A stretch of 64,000 nt of DNA from positions 248,001-312,000 of the forward strand of contig JBEKKS010000005.1 of assembly GCA_050010595.1 (NCBI GenBank), written 5' to 3'. The notes below the pieces were generated by a model. The model saw only the letters and a program-made list of their open reading frames with translations, was not told where the DNA came from and made no database searches. The stretch is from Palsa-513 sp050010595. GTDB taxonomy: Bacteria > Actinomycetota > Thermoleophilia > Solirubrobacterales > Solirubrobacteraceae. Within the stretch, counting starts at the first letter, position 1. Each line of letters begins with the position of its first letter. Positions 26,513 through 38,561 of this stretch are shown one piece after another. Made by a program: the position numbers and the translations under genes.

Positions 26513-28237
26513 GTGAACACCCTGCGACGCGCGGCGCTCGCGCCGGCGCGCGAGGTCGCACACGGCCCGCGCCCCGAGCTTGTGCTCGACCGCTTCCGCC
26601 TGCTCGAGCCGCTCGGCTCAGGCGGACACGGCACGGTGTGGGCGGCCCGCGATGAGCGACTGCGGCGAGTCGTCGCGCTCAAGCGGATCCCGCGCGGGCA
26701 CGGCAGCTCCGCCGCGGACCGTCGCCGCATCGATCGCGAGGCGCTTGCCGCGGCGCGTCTCGCGCACCCGGCGATCGTGTCCTTCTACGAAGCGCTCTCC
26801 GACGAGGACGCCTACTACCTGGTCAGCGAGCTCGTCGAAGGCTCCTCCCTCGCCCAGCGCTATGCGCGCAACCGCCCAGACGAGGGTGAGCTGGTAGCGA
26901 TCGGCGCGGCGCTCGCGGACGCCCTCGCCCACGCGCACGCACGCGGCGTCGTGCATCGCGACGTCAAGCCGCAGAACGTCATTGTCGCCGCGGATCCCGT
27001 CGCGACGGGAGCGCGCGCGAAGCTGACCGACTTCGGTGTCGCGCTGATCGCGGGCGAGCAGCCGCTGACCCAGAGTGGAGACGTGATCGGGACGCTCGCC
27101 TACATGTCTCCAGAGCAAGCCCACGGCCACCCGGCAACACCGGCAAGTGACCTGTACGCACTCGCGCTCACGCTCTACGAGGGGTTCGCCGGGCACAACC
27201 CACTGCGCGGAGCGAGCGCGATCGCCACCGTCAAGCGGCTCGGGCAGACGATCGCACCACTCGGCGCCGCCCGCCCGGATCTTCCGCGTCGCCTGACGAG
27301 CGCGATCGACCGTGCACTGGATCGCGACCCGGCGCGTCGCGGGAGCGTCGGCGACCTGCAAACGGCCCTGGGAGCCCCGCGCGCCGCCACCACGGCACGG
27401 TTGCCGCGCAGGGCCCGCAATAGCGCGCAGAACCCACTCACCCCGCGCGCCCAGCGACTGGTCGCCGCGGTGGGCGCCGCCGTCATGACCGCGGCCGCGC
27501 AGGCCGCGGTCCTCGGCCCGCATAGCGGCATGACGATCGTTCTGAGCGCGGCCGCAGCGCTGCTCGTCGTTTGCGTTGCGCCGCGCGCGGGCTGGCTTGC
27601 GCTCGTCCTCGCCGGGGCCTCCGCGCTCGCGCTCGCCGGCAAGACGGGGGCGGCGCTGTTGGTCCTTTGTGCGCTCGCCCCGGCGCCGGCGCTGCTGCCG
27701 GGTGAAGTCTGGCTGTGGTCGGCGCCCGCGCTGGCGCCGGCGCTCGGTGGTATCGGCCTCGCTGCCGCGTTCCCGGCGCTCGCCGCGCGGATCGGCGGCG
27801 TCTCGGCAGGGCGCCGCGTCGCCCTCGGCCTGCTGGGGTACTGGTGGACCGAGCTTGCCGGGGCACTCGCGGGCCGTCGCATGCTGCTCGGGTTGCCTGC
27901 GAGCACACGACCCGCAGCCCGCTGGCTCGACTCGCCCGCTGCGTGCGTGGATCGTGTCCTTCTGCCGCTCCTGCGCTTCGACCGCATCGCCCCCGGGCTC
28001 CTCTGGGCAGTTGCCGCGCTCATCCTGCCGTGGCTCTTGCGCACAGCGCGCGGCTGGCCGCGGGCGCTCCTGGCGAGCGCCTGGGCAGGCGTACTGATCG
28101 GCGCGACGGTCTACCTCGCGCAGCGAGCCGGTGCCGGCGGACCGCCGCTCGCGCTCGCCGCCGCCGTGCTCGCAGCCGTGCTCGCGCTCACTCTTCGCGG
28201 CGCCTCACGCGGCCCGGCCCGGCCCGGCATCCCTTAA
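26513..28237 (+). CDS. Serine/threonine protein kinase with multi-pass membrane domain
   Basis: A 574-aa protein. The Hanks-type kinase domain (~22-290) shows LGSGGHGTVWAA, the lysine in VVALKRI, HRDVKPQN, DFG and YMSPEQA, so it should be active. Residues ~315-570 hold at least five hydrophobic helices instead of the usual single helix plus sensor, giving an unusual polytopic C-terminal half that may sense a membrane signal. The GTG at 26513 has GAAGG about 10 nt upstream; an upstream GTG at 26486 is possible. It precedes the fhaA-fhaB-pstP operon by 147 bp and may phosphorylate those FHA proteins. Confidence 0.88.
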   Translation: MNTLRRAALAPAREVAHGPRPELVLDRFRLLEPLGSGGHGTVWAARDERLRRVVALKRIPRGHGSSAADRRRIDREALAAARLAHPAIVSFYEALSDEDAYYLVSELVEGSSLAQRYARNRPDEGELVAIGAALADALAHAHARGVVHRDVKPQNVIVAADPVATGARAKLTDFGVALIAGEQPLTQSGDVIGTLAYMSPEQAHGHPATPASDLYALALTLYEGFAGHNPLRGASAIATVKRLGQTIAPLGAARPDLPRRLTSAIDRALDRDPARRGSVGDLQTALGAPRAATTARLPRRARNSAQNPLTPRAQRLVAAVGAAVMTAAAQAAVLGPHSGMTIVLSAAAALLVVCVAPRAGWLALVLAGASALALAGKTGAALLVLCALAPAPALLPGEVWLWSAPALAPALGGIGLAAAFPALAARIGGVSAGRRVALGLLGYWWTELAGALAGRRMLLGLPASTRPAARWLDSPAACVDRVLLPLLRFDRIAPGLLWAVAALILPWLLRTARGWPRALLASAWAGVLIGATVYLAQRAGAGGPPLALAAAVLAAVLALTLRGASRGPARPGIP

Positions 28238-28384
28238 ACTGGTGATCGCCGTAAGCGTCGGCGCATTCGAGTCGCCCCTGGCGCCGTCAGCGACGCCGCT
28301 CGGTGCGACGCAACTCCCGGCGGGAACCGCCTAGCATCTGATCAAGGTCGTGCGCCTCGCGCACGGGCCGCCGTGTAGCGCCAG

Positions 28385-29116
28385 ATGAGCGTCCTCCGCA
28401 ACCTCGAGAACAAGATCGCAGGCCTCGTCGAAGGAGCGTTTGGTCGCGCGTTCGCCAGCGAGATCCGGCCGGTGGAGCTCGCGCGGCGGCTGACGCGCGA
28501 GATGGATCGCCATCGCCATGCCTCGCTCGCGAGCACATACGTCCCAAACGAGTACGTTGTCTGGCTCTCGCCCGCCGACCGCCGTGCATTGCAGCCGATC
28601 GAGGCGGGCCTCGTCGAGGAGCTGTCCGCCTATCTGCTGGAGCACGCACGAGCCGAACACCTCGCACTCGTCTCGCACCCGAGGATCGAGCTTCGCACCG
28701 ACAAGCGCCTGGCGCTCGGAGAATGCGGCATCGAGGCGAAGCTGGTCGGCGGTCCGGAACGGCGCGCCCGCGCCGAGGACCCGGGGATCATTCCGCGGCC
28801 CGCGCCAACCCCGGTGGGCGTGGGCGGTGGGTCCGCTGCCCAGGCCTACATCAGCGTCGGCGGCCAGCGCACGCCAATCGGCCCGCGCGGCATGGTGATC
28901 GGCCGCAGCCCGGAGGCGGATCTCGTGCTGTCATCGTCCGAGGTCTCGCGGCGCCACGCGGAGATCGTGCCCGAGGACCGAGCATGGCTCCTGGTCGACC
29001 TCGGCTCGACCAACGGCATCCGCCTGAACGCGCGACCGGTTGGCGTGCCGACGCAGCTCACCGACGGCGACGTGATCGAGGTCGGACCCTACGAGCTGAC
29101 GTTCGAGGCATACTGA
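28385..29116 (+). CDS. fhaA: FhaA-like protein (DUF3662 + FHA domain)
   Basis: A 243-aa protein. Residues ~1-110 are the DUF3662/FhaA N-terminal domain (NLENKIAGLVEGAFGRAFAS, EIRPVELARRLTREMD). A Pro/Gly linker follows, then an FHA domain (~150-240) with MVIGRSPEADLVLSS, VSRRHAEIV and LGSTNGIRLN, which binds phosphothreonine. In mycobacteria FhaA binds the phosphorylated flippase MviN and controls peptidoglycan synthesis. It is the first gene of the kinase/phosphatase operon. A TAGCAT hexamer lies ~48 bp upstream. Confidence 0.92.
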   Translation: MSVLRNLENKIAGLVEGAFGRAFASEIRPVELARRLTREMDRHRHASLASTYVPNEYVVWLSPADRRALQPIEAGLVEELSAYLLEHARAEHLALVSHPRIELRTDKRLALGECGIEAKLVGGPERRARAEDPGIIPRPAPTPVGVGGGSAAQAYISVGGQRTPIGPRGMVIGRSPEADLVLSSSEVSRRHAEIVPEDRAWLLVDLGSTNGIRLNARPVGVPTQLTDGDVIEVGPYELTFEAY

Positions 29117-29149
29117 GCGCGCCCGCGCTCGCTCTGAACCAATAGTCAA

Positions 29150-29629
29150 TTGCTGTCGACCCTGCAGCCCGTCTCCGTGGCCTTGAAGCTGGGCTTCCTC
29201 GGCGTGCTCTACCTGTTCCTCCTCTGGGTGGCATGGAGCGCGATGCGTGACCTGCGCGGCCGCGCGGGACCCGCGGCCACCGAGCCGGGCACGGGCATGT
29301 ACTCGGCGAGCGGCACGGCGGGAATGGCGAGCCGCGAGCCGCGACTTGTCGTGGAGCGCGCGCCCGGGCACGCGCAGGGAATGATCTACGACATCGGACC
29401 GGGCGCCATCCTTGGGCGCGGCGACGCCGCGGAGATCCGCCTCAATGATCCGTACGCGTCATCGCGGCATGCGCGGGTGCTCGTCCAGGGCGGCGTGGTG
29501 ATCCTCGAGGATCTGGGCTCGACCAACGGCACCTACCTGAACGAGGAGCTCCTGCAGGGGCTTGCGCCGCTCCATCACGGCGATCGTGTGCGGATCGGCG
29601 ACAGCGAGTTCACTTACGAGGACAACTGA
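29150..29629 (+). CDS. fhaB: FhaB-like membrane-anchored FHA protein
   Basis: A 159-aa protein: an N-terminal membrane helix (LGFLGVLYLFLLWVAWSAM), a short linker and an FHA domain with AILGRGDAAEIRLND, SSRHARV and LGSTNGTYLN. This is the second FHA protein of the classical actinobacterial operon and is likely a substrate or reader of the Ser/Thr kinase. The TTG at 29150 or the GTG at 29177 may be the start; neither has a clear SD. The stop overlaps the pstP ATG (TGATG). Confidence 0.88.
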   Translation: MLSTLQPVSVALKLGFLGVLYLFLLWVAWSAMRDLRGRAGPAATEPGTGMYSASGTAGMASREPRLVVERAPGHAQGMIYDIGPGAILGRGDAAEIRLNDPYASSRHARVLVQGGVVILEDLGSTNGTYLNEELLQGLAPLHHGDRVRIGDSEFTYEDN

Positions 29630-30915
29630 TGATTCGCGTCGCCGAGCAGTTCTCCCATTCCGATACCGGGCGCCAACGGCGCGGGAACGAGGACGCCTAC
29701 CTCGAGCGCCCGCCGCTGTTCGTCGTCGCCGATGGAATGGGCGGTGCGCAGGCCGGCGAGGTCGCATCGCGGATCGCGATCGAGGCGTTTGCGGGCTCGC
29801 TCGACCTTGCCGGCGCGGAGGATCCAGCCGGCGTTCTCGCTGAGCGCGCCGCCCTGGCGAACGCAGAGATCTACGCGCGCGCCCAGCAGCAGGCGGATCT
29901 GACGGGGATGGGGACGACGCTGACGGCTGCCTACGTCGGACCTGACGAGGTCTCCTTCGCGCACGTCGGCGACAGCCGTGCGTACCGCTTGCACGACGGC
30001 AAGCTCGAGCGCCTCACAAACGACCATTCGCTCGTCGAGGAGATGATCCGTCAAGGTCAGCTGACGGCCGCCGAGGCAGAGGAGCATCCGCAGCGCTCGA
30101 TCATCACACGCGCGTTGGGGCCGGAGCCCGAAGTCGCCGTCGACATGATCGCGCTTGGCGGTGACGACGGCGATGTCTTCCTGCTCTGCAGCGACGGCCT
30201 CACCTCGATGGTCCCGGAGGACGAGGTCGAACGGATCATTGCCGAGCGAAAGAGCCTCGCGGGTGCGGGCAAGCGCCTGATCCACGCCGCCAACAGTGCC
30301 GGCGGGCGCGACAACATCACTGTCCTGCTGTTTCGCCTCGAGGCCGTCGAGGGCACGCCGATGGCGCAGGAGCGACCGCTACGCCGCAGCAGCCGCGAGC
30401 CCGCCCCACCAACCGTCGAGGAGGCGCTGAGCCCGGCGACGGTACGCGACGACGTGCCGGGCGCCGGGATCGCACCGCAGACGCTGCGCGACGGCTTCTA
30501 CACCCGTCCGCCGCGCCCGCCGCGCCGCCGCCGGCTGGCCCCGCGGATGCCGGTCCAGGGATCGACCCGCGCCGCCCGCAAACGGACCCGGCGGCGTCGC
30601 AGCCGGGTCGGCGCAACGCTCGCCGCGCTCACGGCGGTCGGCGTCATCGCAGCCGCGGTCCTGCTCGCGACGCAGGCGGTCTACTTCATCGGCGCGAACC
30701 GCGAGGGTCAGGTGACGGTCTACAACGGCCTGCCCTTCAGCCTGCCGGGCGGCGTCCGTCTCTACACGGAGTACTTCGTCTCCGGTGTCACGACGGCGGA
30801 GCTCGGACCCAACGAGCGGCGGCGCCTGTTCAACAACGAGCTGCGCTCTCAGGCCGACGCGTCGAGCCTGGTCAAGGCGCTCGAGCTCGGCGAAGTAGAG
30901 GGTCAGGGTCAGTGA
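29629..30915 (+). CDS. pstP: PP2C-family Ser/Thr phosphatase PstP
   Basis: A 428-aa protein. The PP2C domain (1-~240) has the metal-binding RRGNEDAYLE, VVADGMGGAQAGE, HVGDSRAYRL, LLCSDGLTSMV and GRDNITVLL. A Pro/Arg-rich linker follows, then one membrane helix (~326-348) and an extracytoplasmic tail of ~80 residues. It removes phosphates placed by PknB-type kinases. Coupled to fhaB (TGATG) and to pbpA (GTGA). Confidence 0.93.
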   Translation: MIRVAEQFSHSDTGRQRRGNEDAYLERPPLFVVADGMGGAQAGEVASRIAIEAFAGSLDLAGAEDPAGVLAERAALANAEIYARAQQQADLTGMGTTLTAAYVGPDEVSFAHVGDSRAYRLHDGKLERLTNDHSLVEEMIRQGQLTAAEAEEHPQRSIITRALGPEPEVAVDMIALGGDDGDVFLLCSDGLTSMVPEDEVERIIAERKSLAGAGKRLIHAANSAGGRDNITVLLFRLEAVEGTPMAQERPLRRSSREPAPPTVEEALSPATVRDDVPGAGIAPQTLRDGFYTRPPRPPRRRRLAPRMPVQGSTRAARKRTRRRRSRVGATLAALTAVGVIAAAVLLATQAVYFIGANREGQVTVYNGLPFSLPGGVRLYTEYFVSGVTTAELGPNERRRLFNNELRSQADASSLVKALELGEVEGQGQ

Positions 30916-32335
30916 ACAGGCCGATCGCCCGCCTGTTCGCGCTCGTCCTACTGATGTTCGGTGCGCTGGTCGCCTACACCTCGCGCTGGACGGTGTTCGA
31001 CGCTTCGGCGCTGCAGAGCAATCCGCTGAACAAGCGCACGCTGCTCGAGAGTCAGAGCATCCCGCGCGGCTCGATCTATGCGGCGAATGGTGCGCTGCTC
31101 GCGTACTCGCAGCGCCAGAGCGACGGCGACTATGTTCGCCGCTACCCGTTCGGCTCGCTTTTCGGGCAGCCAATCGGCTTCTCGATCCCGGTGAAGGGCA
31201 GTGCCGCCGGGCTCGAGGCCTACCGCAACAACGCGCTCACCGGCACGCCACTCGAGCACCAGTCGCTGATCGACCAGCTCGAGGGGCATCAGAACGGCGG
31301 TGACGCCGTCTACACGACGCTCGACCCGACCGCCCAAGAGCTCGCTACGCGCGAGCTGAAGGCGACACACCTCGATGGCGCCGTCGTTGCGATCGTCCCG
31401 AGCACCGGCGCGATCAAGGTCTTCGCGAGCGACCCCGGCTATGACCCGAACGTGACCGTCGCCACCGGCCAGTCCGGCGGCTCGCAGTTCGACCAGGCTG
31501 CGGAGGGCGCGCCAGGAGAGCCGCCGGGATCGGCGCAGAAGGTAGTGACCGCGATCGCGGCAATCGACAGTGGCAAGTTCACCCCCACCTCGGTCGTTAA
31601 CGGCAACTCGCCCCAGACCTTCCAGGGAATTCCGCTGAACAACGACCTCGACACGAGCTACGGGCCAGTCGATCTCACGGACGCGCTCACGAATTCGATC
31701 AACACCGCCTGGGCCAACGTCGCGCAAGACCTCGGCCCGGCGGTGCTGCAGAAGTACATGCTGCGGCTCGGCTATTACCGCGATCCGCCGATCGACCTGC
31801 CGCGCGACGAGCTTTCGCCGAGCGGCGTGCGCGACAACACTGGGCGCCTCGTGCTGCCCGAGAACGGCGTCGACTACCCCCTCGTCGGGATCGGCGAAGG
31901 GCAGCTCTACGTGACGCCGCTACAGATGGCGATGGTCGCCGCCGCCGTCGCGAACCATGGAGTGTTGATGACACCGCACATCACCGATCGGATCGTCAAC
32001 TCCGACGGCGAGATCGACACGATCCAACCGACGGTCTACAGCACGGTGATGAAGCCCTCGACGGCCGCCGCCGTAACGCTGATGATGGAGCAGGTCGTCA
32101 AAGACGGCACCGCCGAGCACGCGCTGCAGGGCTTCCCGATCGTCGTCGCCGGCAAGACCGGCACGGCCGAGCTTTCAAACGCGCCGAACTCGCCAAACGA
32201 CGCGTGGTTCATCGCTTTCGCGCCGTATCGCGACATCGCTGTAGCGGTCGTCGTCGACCACACCATCCAGTATGGGGCGGACGCCGCGGCCCCGATTGCC
32301 CGCGACGTCATACAGTCCCTTGTGGGAAGCGGCTG

Positions 32336-32336
<1 letters not shown>
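30912..32336 (+). CDS. pbpA: Penicillin-binding protein, PbpA-like transpeptidase
   Basis: A 474-aa class B-type transpeptidase with an N-terminal membrane helix (LFALVLLMFGALVAY). The active-site motifs are Ser207-A-Q-Lys210, Ser262-I-Asn264 and Lys415-T-G-T. It crosslinks peptidoglycan outside the membrane. In mycobacteria rodA lies immediately before pbpA; here pstP is followed directly by pbpA and no rodA is present in the window. The GTG start overlaps pstP by 4 bp, and the stop overlaps the pknB ATG. Confidence 0.93.
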
Positions 32337-34269
<1,933 letters not shown>

Positions 34270-34270
<1 letters not shown>

Positions 34271-35253
34271 TGCGGGTAGCGGTCCTCGGAGGCGGCCGCT
34301 CGGCCGAGCACGAGGTCTCGCTCGTCTCCGCGGCCGCCGTCGGCGCCGGGCTCGAAGCGGCGGGCCACACGGTTCTCGCGATCGAGATCACCACCGAGGG
34401 CCGCTGGCTGCACGATGGCGCCGAGCTCGCGGTGACGCCGGCCGGCGGTCTGCTCGACTGCGACGTCGTCTTCCCCGCACTGCATGGTCCCTACGGCGAG
34501 GACGGAACCGTCCAGGGACTGCTCGAGTGCCTCGAGGTCCCCTACGTCGGCTCCGGCGTCGCGAGCTCGGCGCTCTGCATGGACAAGGTTCGCTTCAAGG
34601 CGCTGATGGGTCTCGCGGGCGTGCCGCAGGTCGACTCGCGCGCGCTGACCCGTCGTGAGCTAGACGCCGACGCAGCCAGGCCGCTCGAGCTGCTCGCCCC
34701 GCTACGCCGCCCGCTGTTCGTCAAGCCCGCGCGGATGGGCTCCTCGGTCGGGATCACGAAGGTCGACGAGTCAGGCCTCGAGTTGCTCGCAGCGCTCGAG
34801 GCTGGCTTCGCGCACGACGACCTGGTGATCGTCGAGGCCGGCGCGCCGGGAATCGAGGTCGAGTGCTCGGTCATCGGCGGCGATCCGCCGCATGCTTCGA
34901 GCCCGGGGGAGATCGTGATCGCCGCCGACTTCTATGACTACGCCGCGAAATACGAACCGGGCGGGATGACGCTCGTCGTGCCGGCCCGGATCTCGGCCTC
35001 GGCCCGGGCGGCGGTCCAGCGCCTCGCTGTAGCCGTCTTCGAGCTCTGCGGCTGCGCCGATCTCGCGCGCGTCGACTTCTTCGTCGACGGTGAGGACGTC
35101 CTCGTCAACGAGCTGAACACGATGCCCGGCTTCACGCCGACCAGCGTCTACGCGAAGCTGTGGGAGGCCGCTGGGATCGCCTACCCGCAGCTCGTCGAGC
35201 GCCTCTGCCGCCTGGCGCTGGCGCGTGCGCAGCGCAGTGCGGCGCGCTCCTAG
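34270..35253 (+). CDS. ddl: D-alanine--D-alanine ligase (second copy)
   Basis: A 327-aa ATP-grasp ligase with GGGRSAEHEVSLVSA, FPALHGPYGEDGTVQ, VKPARMGSSVGITKV, FYDYAAKY and LNTMPGFTPTS, all typical of D-Ala-D-Ala ligases. It is more canonical than the copy at 651-1610. Its ATG overlaps the pknB stop (TGATG), so it belongs to the kinase operon. Its stop overlaps the stop of the convergent kinase within CTAG. Expression with PknB and PbpA suggests it is the growth-linked Ddl. Confidence 0.95.
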
Positions 35254-36884
35254 CCGCGCTGGTGGTGCTCGGCCAGCAGCGATATCTCGCTGATTGCGGC
35301 ACTGACCGCGCCCCCGGGCGTACCAGGCTCGAGCCTGGTGATCCAGACGAGGTAGTAGCGCAGCGGGGTGCTGGGAGCGTCGAGCGCGATCGTTGCGAGC
35401 GTCTGCACGTCCCGTGCCGCGCCAAGCATCTGCCAGCCGAGCACCGTGAGCGTGCGCGGCCCCGACGGGAGGCCGGCGGCGATCCGTCGTGCGCCCCAGA
35501 CCTCGACGTTGAATCCGGGCGTCGACGTCACGAGCTCGAGCCGGCCCGCCGCGGCGGGCTGCGCGAGCGTCACGTAGAGCCCGACCCCCGGCTTGCCAAG
35601 GCGCCCATCCGCGTAGCTGTTCGTGCTCCAGTTGGTGCCGGGCTGAGCCGTGAGCGCTTGCGGCGCCTCGCTCGCGTTGTCCGCGCCGCCGGTCCCGAAC
35701 GGGTTGTATGCGGTCGCCCGCGCGCCGGCTAGCGAGATCCTCGTGTAGGTCGTCGTCTCGTGTGTCGGCTTGCGCGCGCCGGTGTCGCGCAATCCCTCGA
35801 AGGCGAAGGCTGCCACGGCCCCGGCGACGAGGAGCATGACCGTGATCGCAGCCGCGATCGTCGAGCCGCGATGGCGGACGTGCAACGGCACGCGGCGTAG
35901 CGCCGCCGGCGGCAGCGTGCGCAGTACCGCGCCTGCCTCGCCGCGCGCATCGCCCGAGCGCGCCGTCTCGATCGCGAGCGCGCGCTCGAGGTCCGCGATC
36001 ATCGCGCCGGCGTCCCGGTAGCGACGTTCGACGCGCTTGGCGGTGGCGCGGTCGACGACCGCCGCGAGCGCCGCCGAGACCTCGGGACGCAGCTGTTGCA
36101 CGTCGGGCAGCTGCTCGCGCACGTGGCGCGCCGCGACCGCCAGCTGCGTATCGCCGCTGAACGGCACCGACCCCACAAGCGTCTCGTAGAGCACCACCCC
36201 GAGCGAGTAGATGTCCGACTGGCTGCCGACCTCGTGCCCGAGCGCCTGCTCGGGCGAGACGTAATCGGTTGTGCCGAGCACGCGTCCGCCGAGTGTGAGC
36301 GCGACCTCGGTGTCGCGGCGCGCGATCCCGAAGTCGGTCAGCTTTGCGCCGCCGTCCTCGCCGAGCAGGATGTTCTGCGACTTCACGTCGCGGTGCACGA
36401 TTCCCTCCGCATGGGCGGCCTCGAGCGCCCGTGCTACCTCGATCACGTAGGCGATCGCCTCCTCGATCGGCAGCCGTCCGTCACGTCGCAGGCGGTGCTT
36501 GAGCGTCTCGCCGTCGACGTACTCGAGCACGATGAAGGGTGTTTCCGCGTCTTCGCCGGCGTCGAGCACGGTGACGATATGGGGGTGTCTCAGCTGGGCG
36601 AGAGCCAGCGCTTCACGGCGAAAGCGCACGAGCTTGTCAGCGTCGAGCGAGGACAGCTGCTTGACCGCGACGCTGCGCTCGAGCACCGTGTCGAACGCGA
36701 GCCAGACCGTCGCGCTCGCGCCGGACCCGAGCTTGCGCTCCAGGCGGTAGCGACCGCCAAGGATCTCGCTAGAGGGTGAAGTCGTGGCTCGTGACCCGGA
36801 TCGCCCCCGCGCGGTCCGTGACGTTACCGATCGGTCTGGCGCCGGGGTGGTGGCCTGCCAGGAGCTCGGCCGCTCGCTGCGCAT
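35250..36884 (-). CDS. Ser/Thr protein kinase with extracellular galactose-binding-like domain; start uncertain
   Basis: The kinase domain begins at GGRYRLERKLGSGASATVWL and has VAVKQL, HRDVKSQN, DFGIARR and YVSPEQA. A membrane helix (AAAITVMLLVAGAVAAFAF) is followed by ~160 extracytoplasmic residues with TNWSTNSYADGRLG and LYVTLAQPAAAGRLELVT, resembling the discoidin-like C-terminal domains of actinobacterial kinase-like proteins. The first standard start before the domain is the ATG at 36884, which would overlap purM by 116 bp and add ~40 low-complexity residues. Right after the purM stop only ATC (36764) could start an ILGGRYRL protein, so an unusual start codon is possible. Confidence 0.85.
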   Translation of the reverse strand: MRSERPSSWQATTPAPDRSVTSRTARGRSGSRATTSPSSEILGGRYRLERKLGSGASATVWLAFDTVLERSVAVKQLSSLDADKLVRFRREALALAQLRHPHIVTVLDAGEDAETPFIVLEYVDGETLKHRLRRDGRLPIEEAIAYVIEVARALEAAHAEGIVHRDVKSQNILLGEDGGAKLTDFGIARRDTEVALTLGGRVLGTTDYVSPEQALGHEVGSQSDIYSLGVVLYETLVGSVPFSGDTQLAVAARHVREQLPDVQQLRPEVSAALAAVVDRATAKRVERRYRDAGAMIADLERALAIETARSGDARGEAGAVLRTLPPAALRRVPLHVRHRGSTIAAAITVMLLVAGAVAAFAFEGLRDTGARKPTHETTTYTRISLAGARATAYNPFGTGGADNASEAPQALTAQPGTNWSTNSYADGRLGKPGVGLYVTLAQPAAAGRLELVTSTPGFNVEVWGARRIAAGLPSGPRTLTVLGWQMLGAARDVQTLATIALDAPSTPLRYYLVWITRLEPGTPGGAVSAAISEISLLAEHHQRG

Positions 36885-37785
36885 CCTGCGGCGCGACGAT
36901 CGCGACGAAGCCGCAACCCATGTTGAAGACCTGGTAGGCCTCGGCCGGCTCGATCCCGCCCCGCTCGCAGATCTGCTCGCAGACCGCCGGGACAGGCAGC
37001 AACGCATCGATCTCGAAGCCGACGCCGTCGTTCAGCCGACGCAGGTTGAGCAGTCCGTCGCCCGTTATGTGCGCCAGCCCATGAACCTCGACGGTGGCGA
37101 GCAGCTCGAGCACAGCCTTGACATAGATGACCGTCGGCTCGAGCAGCGCCGCGGCGAGCTCGCCATCGGGCGCCTGCTCGCCGAGAATCCTGCGGATCAG
37201 CGTGTAGCCGTTCGAATGGAACCCGCTCGAGGGGAGCCCGATCAGCACATCGCCGGGGGCGACCCGTTCGCCGGTGACGATCTCCGCGAGCGCGACTGTG
37301 CCGATCGCGGTGCCGGACAGCTCGAGCCCGTTCGGCGAAGGGTGACCCCGGATCAGCTCGGGCAGGATCGCGAGCTCGCCGCCGGGGATCTCGATCCCGG
37401 CTAGCTGTGCGCCGCGCGCGAGGCCGATCCCGACCTGCTCGAGGGCGGCGGGATCGGCCTGCTCGACAGCGATGTAGTCGAGCATCGCGATCGGTGTCGC
37501 GCCGACGCAGACGATGTCGTTGACGTTCATCGCGACGCAGTCGATCCCGACGGTGTCGAGCTTGCCGGTCTGCTCGGCGAGAATCAGCTTCGAGCCGACG
37601 CCGTCGGTCGAGAGCGCGATCCCGAGGCCGGGCGCAATCTCGAGGACGCTCGCGTAATGGCCGGAGCGCAGACGCGAGCGGGAGGCGGCGCCGAGGTCGG
37701 CGGCGCGCAGTGCGGCGACGAGCGCGTGGATCGCTCGGTCCGCTTGGCTCGTGTCGACGCCCGCGGCAGCGTAGGAGTCGATCAT
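36769..37785 (-). CDS. purM: Phosphoribosylformylglycinamidine cyclo-ligase (AIR synthase)
   Basis: A 338-aa enzyme of purine biosynthesis that closes the imidazole ring of AIR using ATP. DSYAAAGVDTSQADRAI, ALSTDGVGSKLILAE, CVAMNVNDIVCVGATPIAMLDYIA and GLPSSGFHSNGYTLIR are characteristic. It has normal length, ATG at 37785 overlapping the uppP stop by 4 bp. Other pur genes are not in the window. Confidence 0.95.
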   Translation of the reverse strand: MIDSYAAAGVDTSQADRAIHALVAALRAADLGAASRSRLRSGHYASVLEIAPGLGIALSTDGVGSKLILAEQTGKLDTVGIDCVAMNVNDIVCVGATPIAMLDYIAVEQADPAALEQVGIGLARGAQLAGIEIPGGELAILPELIRGHPSPNGLELSGTAIGTVALAEIVTGERVAPGDVLIGLPSSGFHSNGYTLIRRILGEQAPDGELAAALLEPTVIYVKAVLELLATVEVHGLAHITGDGLLNLRRLNDGVGFEIDALLPVPAVCEQICERGGIEPAEAYQVFNMGCGFVAIVAPQDAQRAAELLAGHHPGARPIGNVTDRAGAIRVTSHDFTL

Positions 37786-38561
37786 CGGCGTTCATTGTGG
37801 CGCAGGCGCCGGAGCACGGTGCCCGCGACGGCGGCACGGTAGGCGGCGTAAGGCGCCAGCGATCGGGTGCGCACGAGCCCGCTCGCAGCGGTCGCGACCC
37901 CGGAGGCGACCGCGCCGGCAGCAAGCGCGCGCAGCTCGCACGGGTCGGCGCGGCTCAGCTCGCGCGCCTTCCACAGCACGGCTCCGGCGGTCACGGGCAG
38001 GCCGACGGCCTGCGCGAGCTGCGCCGCCGCTTGCGGGTGAAAGCCGCGCGCCCGCGCGACCGTGCGCGCTGCGCCGCTGCGCGATACGCCCGGCAGGAGG
38101 GCGGCGGTCTGCGCTGCTCCGAGCAGCAACCCGTCGAGGACGCCGGCGTCGGCGAGCGAGCGCTCGCGCCCCCCAAGACGGTCGGCGAGCGCCATCGCAA
38201 CGCCGCCGGCGAGCAGGCCGCCGGCGATCTGGGCAGGCTTCCCGAGGCGGTGCTCGATCTGCTCCTGCAGCGTCGCGCCGGCGAGCGCCGCCGGGAGGAT
38301 CGCTGGGAGCACGACGCGCAACCAACGCCCGCCGGCGTAGACGCCGCCCAGCTCGCCGCGCAGCACGAGCGCGAGCCCGAGCACCGAGCCGGCGTGCAGA
38401 GCGACCTCAAAGCGCTTGCGCGCCGCTGGGTCGAGCTCCTCCCACTCCCAGCCGCGTAGCCAGGGCACCAGCGCGGTGTGCCCTGAGGACGAGACGGGCA
38501 AGGCCTCGGTCGGCCCGTGCAGCAAGCCGAGTGCGACGGCGCGACGAACGTCGCGGCTCAA
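37782..38561 (-). CDS. uppP: Undecaprenyl-diphosphatase UppP
   Basis: A 259-aa polytopic membrane enzyme that recycles undecaprenyl pyrophosphate, the lipid carrier of peptidoglycan and polysaccharides. The family motifs EALPVSSSGH (residues ~19-28) and LLPGVSRSGA (second active-site motif) are intact. The TTG at 38561 overlaps the upstream DedA stop as TTGA and gives a normal N-terminus (SRDVRRAVALGLLHG). Proximity to the polysaccharide locus fits its role in carrier recycling. Confidence 0.93.
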   Translation of the reverse strand: MSRDVRRAVALGLLHGPTEALPVSSSGHTALVPWLRGWEWEELDPAARKRFEVALHAGSVLGLALVLRGELGGVYAGGRWLRVVLPAILPAALAGATLQEQIEHRLGKPAQIAGGLLAGGVAMALADRLGGRERSLADAGVLDGLLLGAAQTAALLPGVSRSGAARTVARARGFHPQAAAQLAQAVGLPVTAGAVLWKARELSRADPCELRALAAGAVASGVATAASGLVRTRSLAPYAAYRAAVAGTVLRRLRHNERR

